Virus record (IMG/VR): IMGVR_UViG_3300015024_000034
Location: 1 to 23,535 of that record
Origin: a virus
DNA: 23,535 nucleotides
Direction: 5' to 3' (one strand)
A program made the translations under genes and the position numbers. The notes below the pieces were generated by a model. It saw nothing but the letters and a program-made list of their open reading frames with translations. It ran no database searches and was not told the origin of the DNA. Shown here piece by piece: positions 1 through 7,972 of the stretch (within the stretch, counting starts at the first letter, position 1; each line of letters opens with the position of its first letter).

Positions 1-1173
1 GCTGAGAACTTGAGTGACGCCCCAGCCTTGAATTGGGACGGAGAAGTTCACCGAAAGTACAGTTGAACTTGGGATGCCCGTACTACCGAGCATCGGAGTA
101 AGTTGTCCGGAGCCATTGGCTCCGAAGTAAATAAGCGAAGTAGAAGTACCCGGAGCGACGACTAAAGATCCGAAATTACCCGTAGGGTTCGAAGACCATT
201 GCCCTACCATTGTTCCTGGGGCGGCTGTCGTATTTAGAAGGGTGACCTTCGTCGTATCAATCACTAATCCGGTCGGCAGCGTGATCGAAGCAAGAACGCC
301 TGAGCTTGTTCCCGTAGTCAAGGAACCGAAGACCTGGAGCGTGTCGCCGACACGGCAATACTGGAGAGCGACGTTGGTAGGAGTTCCAACCCCGGTGAAG
401 GTAGGAGCGTAAGCCTGGTTGGCCGTAACAATCCCCCCAGCATTAGCGGAGTTTGGAGAAATCGAGAACTCGTCAAAGCGAATGCTGTACGCGTTAGCTG
501 ACGTCGATGCGACGTGCATGGCGAATCGATACGAGCTTCCAGTAGAACTCGTTTGAAATTCACAGTGTTGTTTTGCGACTCCGACGACGTAGATCAGAGA
601 ACATCCGGTCGGCTGAATTACGGTCGAATTGGTTACGTCGACGATGTACCCGGACATGTCTCCCGAAACGTAAGTTCCCGAAGCAATGAGGTAATAAAAA
701 TCAATGCTCAGTACCCGCGTCCGGTAACCAGGATCGACCGAGAACGGATAAGAGAATCCTTCGCCTTGGCGGTTTGCCGCGCCCTTGGTCCAAAGGAAAT
801 TGTTCGGCCCGATTACAGTCGGATCCGCAGATGCTGCGAAGGTCGAAAATGGAGCGCCGCCCGTAGCGGTGACGGGCGTAGATTGCGCCGTATTCTGGTA
901 TGCCGCCCATGCTCCGGTCGAAGCTCCCGACGACGAAGAAATGAGGTTTACTCCGGACCCGCCGCTTCCTCCGATTGCCCCACCCGAAATTGAAGTCGAG
1001 AGTTGCTGAAGGTTCGTTATGTCGAAAATCTTATCGGTCGGGATCAGGCGGGAGGAGACCGCCCCAACTTCAGAAAGACTCTTAACGTCCGATCCCTGAA
1101 TCCGCCCCGCTCCGAAAGAAGCCTGCGAGAAGATCAAAGTCCATACGAGGATTTGAGAGATTAGGTTTTTCAT
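1..1173 (-). CDS. Large beta-rich tail or adhesin-like protein with signal peptide (partial)
   Basis: An uninterrupted frame of 391 codons runs from an ATG at 1173 to the left edge, so the C-terminus is missing. A strong ribosome site (GAGGAG) lies 9 to 10 bases before the ATG, inside the end of the preceding gene. Residues 1 to 22 look like a Sec signal peptide: MKN, a hydrophobic core rich in I, L, V, W and F, then an ASFGA cleavage-type end. The remainder is rich in Ser, Thr, Gly and aromatic residues, with stretches such as GEGFSYPFSVDPGYRTRVL, and resembles beta-sandwich receptor-binding proteins of phages. It is the last gene of the fibre module in this window. A signal peptide is unusual for a virion protein that is assembled in the cytoplasm. 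The role as fibre, adhesin or exported protein is inference. Confidence 0.75.
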   Translation of the reverse strand, partial: MKNLISQILVWTLIFSQASFGAGRIQGSDVKSLSEVGAVSSRLIPTDKIFDITNLQQLSTSISGGAIGGSGGSGVNLISSSSGASTGAWAAYQNTAQSTPVTATGGAPFSTFAASADPTVIGPNNFLWTKGAANRQGEGFSYPFSVDPGYRTRVLSIDFYYLIASGTYVSGDMSGYIVDVTNSTVIQPTGCSLIYVVGVAKQHCEFQTSSTGSSYRFAMHVASTSANAYSIRFDEFSISPNSANAGGIVTANQAYAPTFTGVGTPTNVALQYCRVGDTLQVFGSLTTGTSSGVLASITLPTGLVIDTTKVTLLNTTAAPGTMVGQWSSNPTGNFGSLVVAPGTSTSLIYFGANGSGQLTPMLGSTGIPSSTVLSVNFSVPIQGWGVTQVLS

Positions 1174-1176
1174 AGA

Positions 1177-1416
1177 TTAGTTGCTCCTCAAATATCGAAC
1201 GAGAATGTCAGTTGATGCGGCGGGCGCGGTCGTAAAGCTAAGGGCGGTTCCCGTAATGGAGTAACCGGATGGGTTCTGGAAAATGCCGTCGATAAAGATC
1301 ATGGCCTCACTACTGGAGTAGGGTGCCTGAGTGAGTGTAAATCCAGTAGTCGACCCGTCCCCTAGGAACGAGTCGACCTGATAAACTAGATTTAGACCGC
1401 GGGAAGTCGCTCTCAC
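1177..1416 (-). CDS. Small beta-domain fibre-associated protein
   Basis: This 79-residue protein starts with GTG at 1416. A TTAGGAG ribosome site sits five bases before the GTG and overlaps the end of the upstream fibre gene. After about 15 residues the protein is one small domain, SFLGDGSTTGFTLTQAP then a strand pattern ending in DILVRYL. The same pattern occurs in the 242-residue protein at 2479..3207 and, more distantly, at the C-terminus of the 340-residue fibre. It may be a stand-alone fibre-tip or chaperone-like module. The family is not named with certainty. It ends four bases before the next start codon, which suggests translational coupling. Confidence 0.72.
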   Translation of the reverse strand: MRATSRGLNLVYQVDSFLGDGSTTGFTLTQAPYSSSEAMIFIDGIFQNPSGYSITGTALSFTTAPAASTDILVRYLRSN

Positions 1417-1428
1417 TCAGGCTCCTAA

Positions 1429-2451
1429 TCAGTAAGCGTATTGCGCGTAAGCTTTGTCGCCAGCAAGAATGGAAGCGTAAAGATCGCCGCTGATGATGAA
1501 CGTGACGACCGATCCAGATACGGAGTAGTCAACACTTTCGATCTGAATCACTCCGTACACTTCGAGTACGAGCGAGTTCGCTAACGGAGCATGTAAAAGC
1601 GTAATGGTGTGAGCAGTGACGTCAGCCGCAAGAACCGTGTACGTTTCTTTCTGACGAGTGACCGCAGATCCAGCCGCAATGATGTTTCCGTTAAGCTTCT
1701 GAATGGCTTGAAGGATGGAATCGGTCGCAGAGACCGTACCTGGGGCCGAAACATATCCCGTAAGCGGCGAGGCGATTGCCCGGGCGCTCGTGAAATAAAG
1801 GTTCGTGCCTTCGCTCAAATTCGTAGTCAATTTAGCGCTAAACGCAGAATCAAAACGAGCCTGAGTATAATAAAGGTTCGTGCCTTCGGAGACGTTCGTA
1901 GTCGTAAGGACTACAGCGCCCGTGCTTCCGTTGACGCTGGAAACCTTAATGCTGTTATCGACATAGTCCCACTGCGTGCCGTCATACGTCGCCCAGTCGC
2001 CGATCGAATACGCATGTCCGCTGATCGTTCCAGCGACAGAGATGACGTAATAATCGCCCTTTGCCGGACTAGTCGGATAGATCCCGGTGGAGGCGTCTAA
2101 GGTGCCCTTATAGTTCAACGATCCAAGGATTGCGGCGGGAAGGTAGGACGTCGGAATTTTACTGGAAGCGTCGAGAGGAGCGATACCGTTTGCGGCTCCG
2201 ATCAACGAAGAATTCACCTTCAGCGCGAGGCCGGTATCGGTATAGTTCTTCGTTGAAGACTGTTGAGCGCTACTTGGATCAGGATGAACGGGAGCGGCGG
2301 CAAACTCAGGAAGGTTCGAAGCGTTGAACTTGATTAAGTTCGCGGCGACAGCCGAGGCATTGAGCGCCTGAATGTAAGCGTTATTGCTTAAAAGAATTTT
2401 GGTTTCATCGACTGCAAGCGGGGCAATCCCGCGTTTTTGAACTAAACTCAT
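1429..2451 (-). CDS. Tail fibre protein with EGTNLY-type repeats
   Basis: This 340-residue protein is low in Cys and rich in Ser, Thr, Ala and Asn, as is usual for fibres. The N-terminus (MSLVQKRGIAPLAVDETKI) is probably the attachment region. Near residues 185 to 230 it carries two copies of a repeat of the form T-T-N-x-S-E-G-T-N-L-Y-x-T-x-A-R, which is common in phage tail fibres and probably trimerises. A PAKGDYYVIS...YSIGDWATYDGTQWDYV segment resembles carbohydrate-binding or fibre-shaft modules. The last 80 residues form a beta domain shared with the two neighbouring genes. A ribosome site (AAAGAGG) precedes the ATG. Host-receptor binding is inferred from position and composition. Confidence 0.8.
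   Translation of the reverse strand: MSLVQKRGIAPLAVDETKILLSNNAYIQALNASAVAANLIKFNASNLPEFAAAPVHPDPSSAQQSSTKNYTDTGLALKVNSSLIGAANGIAPLDASSKIPTSYLPAAILGSLNYKGTLDASTGIYPTSPAKGDYYVISVAGTISGHAYSIGDWATYDGTQWDYVDNSIKVSSVNGSTGAVVLTTTNVSEGTNLYYTQARFDSAFSAKLTTNLSEGTNLYFTSARAIASPLTGYVSAPGTVSATDSILQAIQKLNGNIIAAGSAVTRQKETYTVLAADVTAHTITLLHAPLANSLVLEVYGVIQIESVDYSVSGSVVTFIISGDLYASILAGDKAYAQYAY
1794..1888. repeat. Short direct repeat in the fibre gene
   Basis: A 20-base sequence occurs identically at 1794..1813 and 1869..1888, 75 bases apart. It encodes the core of the EGTNLY fibre repeat (EGTNLYF and EGTNLYY). The spacing is 25 codons, so loss or gain of one unit by recombination would keep the frame. Confidence 0.75.
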
Positions 2452-2478
2452 CCTTGAACCTCTTTCGATTAAATTACG

Positions 2479-3207
2479 TTAGATAAAATACTGTATTCGA
2501 AGAATAGAACCCGCGCCAACCGCTGGAGCCATTCCAAGGCCGCTCCACGAGATTACATTGCCAGAGACAGAGTAATCCGTTCCGTAAGCCTGCGGCCCGT
2601 CTTCGATCACGTCGATGAGGACAGCCGTAGCGTCGAACGGAGCGCGAAGAAGTGTCAGTTGACCCGACGCGACCTCGGAAGTTGTAAGAGTTCGGGTTTC
2701 GACTTTCTGAACCTGACCCGTTCCAATGGATTGAACCGTCTGTCCGGAAAACCCGGTTTGAATAATATAGACGACCATAACGTCAGCGCTGGAGTCAGGA
2801 ACGGAGCCGCTGTTAAAAATGAGGTTACGTCCCGAAACAGTGTAGCTCGTTTTATCTACGAGCAGTCCGTTAACGTGAACGAACAGATTAGTAGGACTCG
2901 ACGGCGCTTGAGACATCGTGAACTGCGTCTGAACGCCGTCTCCCGTGCCGATAGATTCCTGAGTTAAATTCGTAGAGAAAAGAGATCCCTCTACCGTGGT
3001 CAGGCGCGTGTTAATCGCGTCGGTAGTCGCCTCAAAATACTTGTCCCATTGATCCGCGTTAAAAAAGAGCCAGTTAAAGAACTCGGGCGGCGGCGCTTCG
3101 CCCGGAGTCCATCCGGTGACTTTCTTTCCCGTAGTCGGTTCGACGGTGACGGTCCCGAAGTTTGGGTTTCCGACTGTCCAGTCTAGATGTGAATTTGGTT
3201 TAGCCAT
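2479..3207 (-). CDS. Tail fibre or baseplate-attached protein with duplicated beta domain
   Basis: This 242-residue protein follows the DUF2612 baseplate gene. Its N-terminal 60 residues (HLDWTVGNPNFGTVTVEP...TGWTPGEAPPPEFFNWLFF) match a pattern common at the start of phage tail proteins, where a PP-x-x-FFNW motif recurs. After a short helical stretch there are two copies of a beta domain, roughly residues 84 to 152 and 168 to 242. Each ends in a VVYI or RIQYF-type strand and contains a Y-(T/S)-V-S-G turn. The same domain recurs in the next two downstream fibre genes. The likely role is to link fibres to the baseplate. No enzymatic motif is seen. Confidence 0.75.
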   Translation of the reverse strand: MAKPNSHLDWTVGNPNFGTVTVEPTTGKKVTGWTPGEAPPPEFFNWLFFNADQWDKYFEATTDAINTRLTTVEGSLFSTNLTQESIGTGDGVQTQFTMSQAPSSPTNLFVHVNGLLVDKTSYTVSGRNLIFNSGSVPDSSADVMVVYIIQTGFSGQTVQSIGTGQVQKVETRTLTTSEVASGQLTLLRAPFDATAVLIDVIEDGPQAYGTDYSVSGNVISWSGLGMAPAVGAGSILRIQYFI

Positions 3208-3217
3208 TCTGTGCCTC

Positions 3218-3895
3218 TCATTCCTCTGTAAAGTGTCCGCCCATTACTGGATCGGCTAAAGCACCGAAGCCCAGATTATCGGGGTTTCCACCGCTAAATG
3301 CGAATTTGATACCTACGGGGATATGAAGCCGCCCGATTCCGCCGCCGACGCTTGGATCAGTGATCGACCCGAACCCCGCTGACTGAGTAATCCCACCAGC
3401 GAAGGCGAACGCCTTGGCCGGGAATGATCCGATATAATCGACACGCGATCCAACCGGCGCAATTTCTTGAATCTGCTTATAAATCTCGGTCGCCTGGCTA
3501 TCCGGTATGTCGGCGTTAGCCATGAGGTTTGAGCCCGCAGGATAGTTTTCCTGATACAGAACGAGGCTTGCCGAGAGGAGCGACCCGTAGACTTGAATCA
3601 GTCGATCAGGTTCACCCTGTGAAAGATTCTGAATCACTCGGATTCGGATACGGGTCCGGTACGGCTCGTCGCTCAAACCATCGCGCGTGACGCCAACGAT
3701 GTCGCCGAGCCGGTCGAGTTGAACGCCGACCGCACCCGCGATACCTCGTTTATTATTTAGGTCATCGAACGCGTCCTCGAGCGTCTGAATCGGTGCGACG
3801 AGCGAATCAATCAAAGCCTTGATGTTCGGCTTATCTTTATACTGCTCGAGGAGTCTGCCCTCTGCGTCTATGACGTGGGTCGCGATGTAACTCAT
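3218..3895 (-). CDS. DUF2612 baseplate protein
   Basis: This 225-residue protein has the typical DUF2612 opening: an LxxQ/LEDAFDDL helix, then LDRLGDIVGVTRDGLSDEPYRTRIRIRVIQNLSQG. Such proteins follow baseplate J genes in contractile-tail phages and play the part of gpI-like wedge components that dock fibres. The C-terminal third contains a tandem repeat, FAFAGG...GFGSITDPSVGGG and FAFSGG...GFGALADPVMGG. Its ATG overlaps the stop of the baseplate J gene (ATGA at 3892..3895), so the two are translationally coupled. Placement in the baseplate comes from family and neighbours. Confidence 0.85.
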   Translation of the reverse strand: MSYIATHVIDAEGRLLEQYKDKPNIKALIDSLVAPIQTLEDAFDDLNNKRGIAGAVGVQLDRLGDIVGVTRDGLSDEPYRTRIRIRVIQNLSQGEPDRLIQVYGSLLSASLVLYQENYPAGSNLMANADIPDSQATEIYKQIQEIAPVGSRVDYIGSFPAKAFAFAGGITQSAGFGSITDPSVGGGIGRLHIPVGIKFAFSGGNPDNLGFGALADPVMGGHFTEE

Positions 3896-5364
3896 ACGCT
3901 ATGAACCACGATCCTAGACGTATCGAAAGACGCGATCTGAGCAATGGCAATCGCAACGCTCGATGCGATCCCAGGGCCAGGGGTCGTTCCGATCTTAACC
4001 GTGATCCCTATAATTCCGGGAATCTCGTCGAGCGAGCTTACGAGCTGCGGAGTTACATAGATCGATTGCCCGATACGAAGCGCGGCGCCGTAAGCAAGAA
4101 TAGCCGCGACCGCGAGAGCGTCTCCGTTTTGCGGGTAGTTGTAATCCGTCACGATATCGAGCTCGAGATAGATCGGCACTACCGTAGGACGGCTCCACCG
4201 TACCGGCTGATTCGCTCCCTGAGTATCGACGGCTACGCCTGCGTAGGCACCGTCCGTTTGAATACCGGCTGGCTTTGTATTCCAAATCGTTTGGGTGATG
4301 ACCTGGTCCACGCCCCCGGCGACGACTACCTCGTAAGACTTCGGTGGACGACCGGCAAGATCCGGGATGAGCGTAAGGTTTTCGAAAATAAAAACGTCAG
4401 TCACACCGGGCTGAGAAAGTAGCTTCGAGCGGATCGCGTCCCGCGTACCCGATCCACCGATTTGAAGCGTCTTCGTTCTACGGATTCGGAGCGATAAATC
4501 ATCCTCAACCGAGCGTCCGACGACGGCGTCGAATTGATTTAGGACGCGGTCTAAGCCAGACACAGGCGTCGTAATCACGGTTAAGGATCTCGCAGGAGCG
4601 ACGGTCGGACCCGTCACCGTAGCCGTGACCGAAACGCTCGCCTGGGGAACGCCTAGAACTAATTCCGAAACCGAGACCGAAACGGCCAGGTTCGAAGAAT
4701 TGGTCAGCGTGTTTGAGGATACCGCGATCAGGGGTTGAGGCTGTTTCCCGTTTACGCCCGCGAAAGTAATAACGAACCCGTTAGAAGCGTTCCCGGACAC
4801 CGCGCACTCGCTGAGTGAGTTTAAGCCGTTTAGTTCGGACTGAATGTCCGAAGCCGTCGCCGAGAAACTAAGGGGAGCCATCGTCTCGTTTCGAAAGGTC
4901 AAAACGAACGAACCGGAAACGGCGGCGGATCCGAAGGTGATCTTCTGAACCTCGTCCACTCCCGTGGTCAAAGTCGCTGCGCTATCGGTTTTAAAAATAG
5001 AGCTCGGGCTACCCTGCACCGCAATCTTGGTCCCTGCGGGCACAGTCGTGCCGGACGTTCCGAATAGGAGAAGGGAAGTATAACGAGACGGCGTGGACGC
5101 AAGCCGTGAGATCCCGCTAAAAGCCACTACGTTATCGAGCGAGGTGCCCGACGCCGTGTCTGGATACTGAGAGTTGTAAACGTCTTCGGCGACAGCCCAG
5201 ATCAGGGATTCACGCTCGGCCATAATGCCGACGATCGTAGCCATGAGGCCGGGCGCGAGCAGGTTGATCTGCGGACCAAGCTTACTCTTTAAGTTGTTTT
5301 CGATCTGAGTCTTAACGTCGTTTAGAGATAACGGGAGAAAGCCCGTAGAAGATAAACCGCTCAT
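3892..5364 (-). CDS. Baseplate J-like wedge protein
   Basis: This 490-residue protein belongs to the baseplate J/gp47-like family. The start (GFLPLSLNDVKTQIENNLKSKLGPQINL), the segment PDTASGTSLDNVVAFSGI, and SVEDDLSLRIRRTKTLQIGGSGTRDAI are typical. These proteins form baseplate wedges that trigger sheath contraction. The protein is longer than the usual 350 to 390 residues because an extra beta domain appears at about residues 136 to 236. That domain has the pattern EVQKITF...GSFVLTF...ATASDIQSELNGL...VITFAGVNG, known from repeats in surface and phage proteins. The ATG at 5364 overlaps the stop of the gp25-like gene. Confidence 0.92.
   Translation of the reverse strand: MSGLSSTGFLPLSLNDVKTQIENNLKSKLGPQINLLAPGLMATIVGIMAERESLIWAVAEDVYNSQYPDTASGTSLDNVVAFSGISRLASTPSRYTSLLLFGTSGTTVPAGTKIAVQGSPSSIFKTDSAATLTTGVDEVQKITFGSAAVSGSFVLTFRNETMAPLSFSATASDIQSELNGLNSLSECAVSGNASNGFVITFAGVNGKQPQPLIAVSSNTLTNSSNLAVSVSVSELVLGVPQASVSVTATVTGPTVAPARSLTVITTPVSGLDRVLNQFDAVVGRSVEDDLSLRIRRTKTLQIGGSGTRDAIRSKLLSQPGVTDVFIFENLTLIPDLAGRPPKSYEVVVAGGVDQVITQTIWNTKPAGIQTDGAYAGVAVDTQGANQPVRWSRPTVVPIYLELDIVTDYNYPQNGDALAVAAILAYGAALRIGQSIYVTPQLVSSLDEIPGIIGITVKIGTTPGPGIASSVAIAIAQIASFDTSRIVVHSV
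4230..4252. repeat. 23-base repeat, copy in baseplate J gene
   Basis: This is identical to 8379..8401. The core is the near-palindrome CTACGCCTGCGTAG. It encodes AYAGVA in the baseplate J gene. Confidence 0.8.
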
Positions 5365-5723
5365 GGTCCTAGCTCCCCGCTGTTAAACTCAACCGGCCCG
5401 TCCGTACTTGTTGCCCGGAGGCGAATCGTGAGCGAACGCATTTTCGAATCGAACTGAAATCCAAAGCTATCGAGCGATAAAATTCCGGGCGTGTTGAGAG
5501 CCACCCTTTTAAAAATAGTATCGAGCACGACGGGATCGGGATTTTTCGTGAATACTTTTTCGAAATAAGGAATTCCGAGGTCCACGTCCAAGAACCACTC
5601 CCCCGCGAAGAACTTATAGCTCTGCGAGAGAAGCTGCGTAACGGCGTCTGCGCCGTCTACGAGCGAAAGAGCGCCATCCGTTATAAGGAGGTCACCCGTG
5701 GCATCTAGTGCGATGTCGCTCAT
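5361..5723 (-). CDS. gp25-like baseplate wedge / sheath initiator
   Basis: This 120-residue protein has the gp25/gpW-like layout. An N-terminal strand pair (DITLDATGDLLI-like) is followed by a helix containing VTQLLSQSYKFFAGEWFLDVDLGIPYFE, and the end has the strand SLTIRLRATSTDGP. The family connects the baseplate wedge to the first sheath ring. Size and position directly before baseplate J are standard. Its start overlaps the stop of the preceding small gene by ATGA (5720..5723). Confidence in the family is high. Confidence 0.9.
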   Translation of the reverse strand: MSDIALDATGDLLITDGALSLVDGADAVTQLLSQSYKFFAGEWFLDVDLGIPYFEKVFTKNPDPVVLDTIFKRVALNTPGILSLDSFGFQFDSKMRSLTIRLRATSTDGPVEFNSGELGP

Positions 5724-5998
5724 CGCAATTTTCCAGACAACGTTGAAACTTCAATGAGGCCGATTCCGGTGACCGGGCCATGCACACTATCCATAAAAGT
5801 TCCCGGATCCACTTTGATATCGCCGGAAGACAAATCGATATCCATATTTGAGGTGATCTCGCTCAGAATTGCACCGGCAATGACTGACCACTCGGCGATT
5901 GAGCGCTGAACTTTCGAGCTATCAGTAGACGGGTAGTACCCAGCGCCCTGAAGCGCGGTTACTATCGCATTTCCTAATCTCGAATTGTCGGTCGCCAT
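5720..5998 (-). CDS. Small baseplate-region protein of unknown function
   Basis: This 92-residue protein lies between the spike and the gp25-like gene. It is predicted to be soluble: an N-terminal helix (NSRLGNAIVTALQGAGYYP), a second helix (VQRSIAEWSVIAGAILSEI) and a C-terminal Gly/Val-rich end. Small proteins at this place in related phages are not well characterised. Its position suggests a baseplate or spike accessory role, but no named family is recognised with confidence. It shares the ATGA overlap with the downstream gene and starts two bases after the spike stop codon. Confidence 0.75.
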   Translation of the reverse strand: MATDNSRLGNAIVTALQGAGYYPSTDSSKVQRSIAEWSVIAGAILSEITSNMDIDLSSGDIKVDPGTFMDSVHGPVTGIGLIEVSTLSGKLR

Positions 5999-6000
5999 TC

Positions 6001-6699
6001 TCAGCCTTTCAATTTATTCAGAAGCGAAAGGAGCGCAGGGAAAGCATCGGCGCCGACATTAATAAGCGGCATCGGACCCAGGAGCGTTTCGGTTCTTGCG
6101 TCGATTATCGCCTGGATAAGTCGGGTCAGCAAATCGACCAGCTCGACGCCCTTCGTGCTCATGACCTTGAAAGTCCCATCAGGACTGAAATTTATTTCTC
6201 CGCCCGGACCAGTAAACACGATCGAATCTGTTTTTACTTCGAGCCTAGCCTTGTCATTTAGGATCGTAAGTGCGGACGGGTTTGGCACCGTGATCGGCGA
6301 GCTAAACGGGTATAGACCCGGAATCGCGACCGCATCCGAATACTGGTGCTTTCTCGGGTCGTCGGGCGTCGGAGTACCGCCCTGAGTTTTCCAGATATCC
6401 ATCGATCGTTCGATGAATACGAGAAGTACCTGATCGCCCGGCGCGACCGGGATATGAACGATCGATTTGCCCGACCTCGGATGAATGACCGGGACGTTAT
6501 TTAACACGGGGATCATTACTGACTCGCCCGAAACGTATTTTCTCTGAAGGCTAGGCTGAACGCTTGCGAGCTGCTTAGCCGGGTCGTAGGAAAGAATTTT
6601 GCCTGGGAGCGCCGTGTGGAGCTCGGTAATGCGCGACTCCATCGCGTTACGGATTAATTGCTCAAGCGTTGGGGTGTCGTTCTCGCGGTAAGCGGTCAT
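6001..6699 (-). CDS. Gp138-type membrane-puncturing spike protein
   Basis: This 232-residue protein matches the Gp138 spike family. Helices at residues 10 to 30 (LEQLIRNAMESRITELHTAL) precede an OB-fold-like N-terminal part, LPGKILSYDPAKQLASVQPSL...IPVLNNVPVIHP, with VAPGDQVLLVFIERSMDIW. After that come short repeated strands (ARLEVKTDSIVFTGPGGEINFSPDGTFKV) that should form a trimeric beta-helix tip. Such proteins cap the tail tube and pierce the outer membrane on contraction, so the family fits a host with an outer membrane, although this is not proof. The ATG overlaps the hub gene stop (6696..6699). Confidence 0.88.
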   Translation of the reverse strand: MTAYRENDTPTLEQLIRNAMESRITELHTALPGKILSYDPAKQLASVQPSLQRKYVSGESVMIPVLNNVPVIHPRSGKSIVHIPVAPGDQVLLVFIERSMDIWKTQGGTPTPDDPRKHQYSDAVAIPGLYPFSSPITVPNPSALTILNDKARLEVKTDSIVFTGPGGEINFSPDGTFKVMSTKGVELVDLLTRLIQAIIDARTETLLGPMPLINVGADAFPALLSLLNKLKG

Positions 6700-7643
6700 G
6701 GCGCAGCCCCCTCACACTCACTAAACCATGGCCCCGTGCGCGTATCACCATTGTGGGTGACCTTGCGGACGACAAACGTCCCGAATACCTTGTCGTTCTT
6801 GCTCTTGATATGTACCCGCCGACCCGGTGCGAGCTCCGGATTTAGAAGCGCCTTGAACTCGACGCCGTGAAACTTCTTTTCCTTCGAGTGTGAAAACCCG
6901 GACAGCGTCGGACTACCAATCAGGCCCGTGTTAATAGGCTCACCGCCTCGCTCGTCTGCTACCGATTGCAGTAGGACCGGGGGGAACGACGTGAATGAGT
7001 TAACGGGGAGAACCTGGACTAATCCGTTTTGAACCGACCACTCAGTGCCGGTCTTACCCGCAAGCTGATCCATAGTATCGCGCGCAGAGCCGGAAGCCGT
7101 GAACCCGTTTACGAACTGAGATGAAGCCGCGTCACCTAAGTTCACCTCGCCCACGCCCAAGCCGCCAAAATTCCCCACGACCTGCTCGATGACTGATTTA
7201 ACCGGCGTGCCGGGCGCGAACGACGCGTTGACGTTTGAGTTTTGAAACGCGTTTAACCCATCCCCATTCTCGATCGTCGTAACGTAGTCGGCGCCCTTTT
7301 TTAGGGTGACGCACTTAAAGACATCGCCAGAGAATACGAGTTTAGCTACTGGCTTTGCGCCCCCGATAATCCCGTAACCGACCTCAAGCCCGATTGCGAC
7401 CCCTTTGGTGTGAAGGAGTTCGATCGTATTCGGGCTGATATTGTACAAATCGATCTGAGCCTTGTTCGGCGACGCTTCCGAAGTCTTCTCGATTTTAAAA
7501 GACATGCGGATACCCTGAACGATCTCGCCTTCATTGTCTTGCGAGATGCTCTCTAAAAGCTTGCCCTGCTTGCCCGGGATTCCGATCCTAACCGCCGCGT
7601 ACCGACCGAATAGGAGCGTGGATGCGGTGTACCCCTTAGCCAT
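6696..7643 (-). CDS. Baseplate hub protein
   Basis: This 315-residue protein has the pattern of gp44/gpD-like hub proteins of simple contractile tails. It shows MSFKIEKTSEASPNKAQIDLYNIS, then VGYGIIGGAKPVAKLVFSGDV, a central domain with SARDTMDQLAGKTGTEWSVQNGLVQVLP, and a C-terminal strand domain (GRRVHIKSKNDKVFGTFVVRKVTHNGDTRTGPW). Hub proteins form the trimer below the tail tube that carries the spike encoded next. The ATG at 7643 overlaps the stop of the plug-like gene (TGATG). No lysozyme or peptidase motif is visible. Confidence 0.88.
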   Translation of the reverse strand: MAKGYTASTLLFGRYAAVRIGIPGKQGKLLESISQDNEGEIVQGIRMSFKIEKTSEASPNKAQIDLYNISPNTIELLHTKGVAIGLEVGYGIIGGAKPVAKLVFSGDVFKCVTLKKGADYVTTIENGDGLNAFQNSNVNASFAPGTPVKSVIEQVVGNFGGLGVGEVNLGDAASSQFVNGFTASGSARDTMDQLAGKTGTEWSVQNGLVQVLPVNSFTSFPPVLLQSVADERGGEPINTGLIGSPTLSGFSHSKEKKFHGVEFKALLNPELAPGRRVHIKSKNDKVFGTFVVRKVTHNGDTRTGPWFSECEGAAP

Positions 7644-7972
7644 CAGATAACCTCGGTCGAGTCGATGTACATCATCGAGACGCGCGAGCCGAGATCATCC
7701 TCGCTCGGGTCCACGTTTCCCCCTGCCGTATCGATGAAAAGTATATTGCCGGGCGGGAGTAGCTCATTCCGGTAGCGCGCAAGCGGGAGTGTCCCAACAT
7801 AGACCGGGATTCCCGAGACGATGGGAGTGCCGTCGTCCTGGTTCACATCAAAGATCCACTTACCCATTCGAGCGTTGAAATGAAATCCAAACCCGTATCG
7901 CCGTCCCTCGAGCGTGGTCGTAAAAGAGTAGCTCTCGATATCGCTCCGAAGTGGTATTTCTAAGACCGCCAT
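7643..7972 (-). CDS. Baseplate plug-like protein (Pam3 gp18 type)
   Basis: This 109-residue all-beta protein opens with IPLRSDIESYSFTTTLEGRRYGFGFHFNARMGKWIFDV and continues to GIPVYVGTLPLARYRN. That pattern is typical of small baseplate proteins located between the Dit-like and hub genes, described as plug proteins in simplified contractile baseplates such as cyanophage Pam3. It probably closes or lines the hub. It starts at an ATG overlapping the stop of the Dit-like gene (TAATG) and overlaps the hub gene start, so all three should be co-translated. Confidence 0.82.
   Translation of the reverse strand: MAVLEIPLRSDIESYSFTTTLEGRRYGFGFHFNARMGKWIFDVNQDDGTPIVSGIPVYVGTLPLARYRNELLPPGNILFIDTAGGNVDPSEDDLGSRVSMMYIDSTEVI

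Noticed and set aside
514-1009. Plus-strand frames within the left-edge gene
   Set aside because: The minus-strand frame is open for all 391 codons with signal peptide and ribosome site; the plus frames have no such support.
1609-2327. Plus-strand frames in the fibre gene
   Set aside because: Arg-rich shadow frames opposite a clear fibre gene.
3901-4422. Plus-strand open frame of 173 codons in the baseplate J gene
   Set aside because: It is a shadow in the same codon register, very rich in Arg. It shows that such frames are frequent here, so openness alone was not used as evidence for the nuclease gene.
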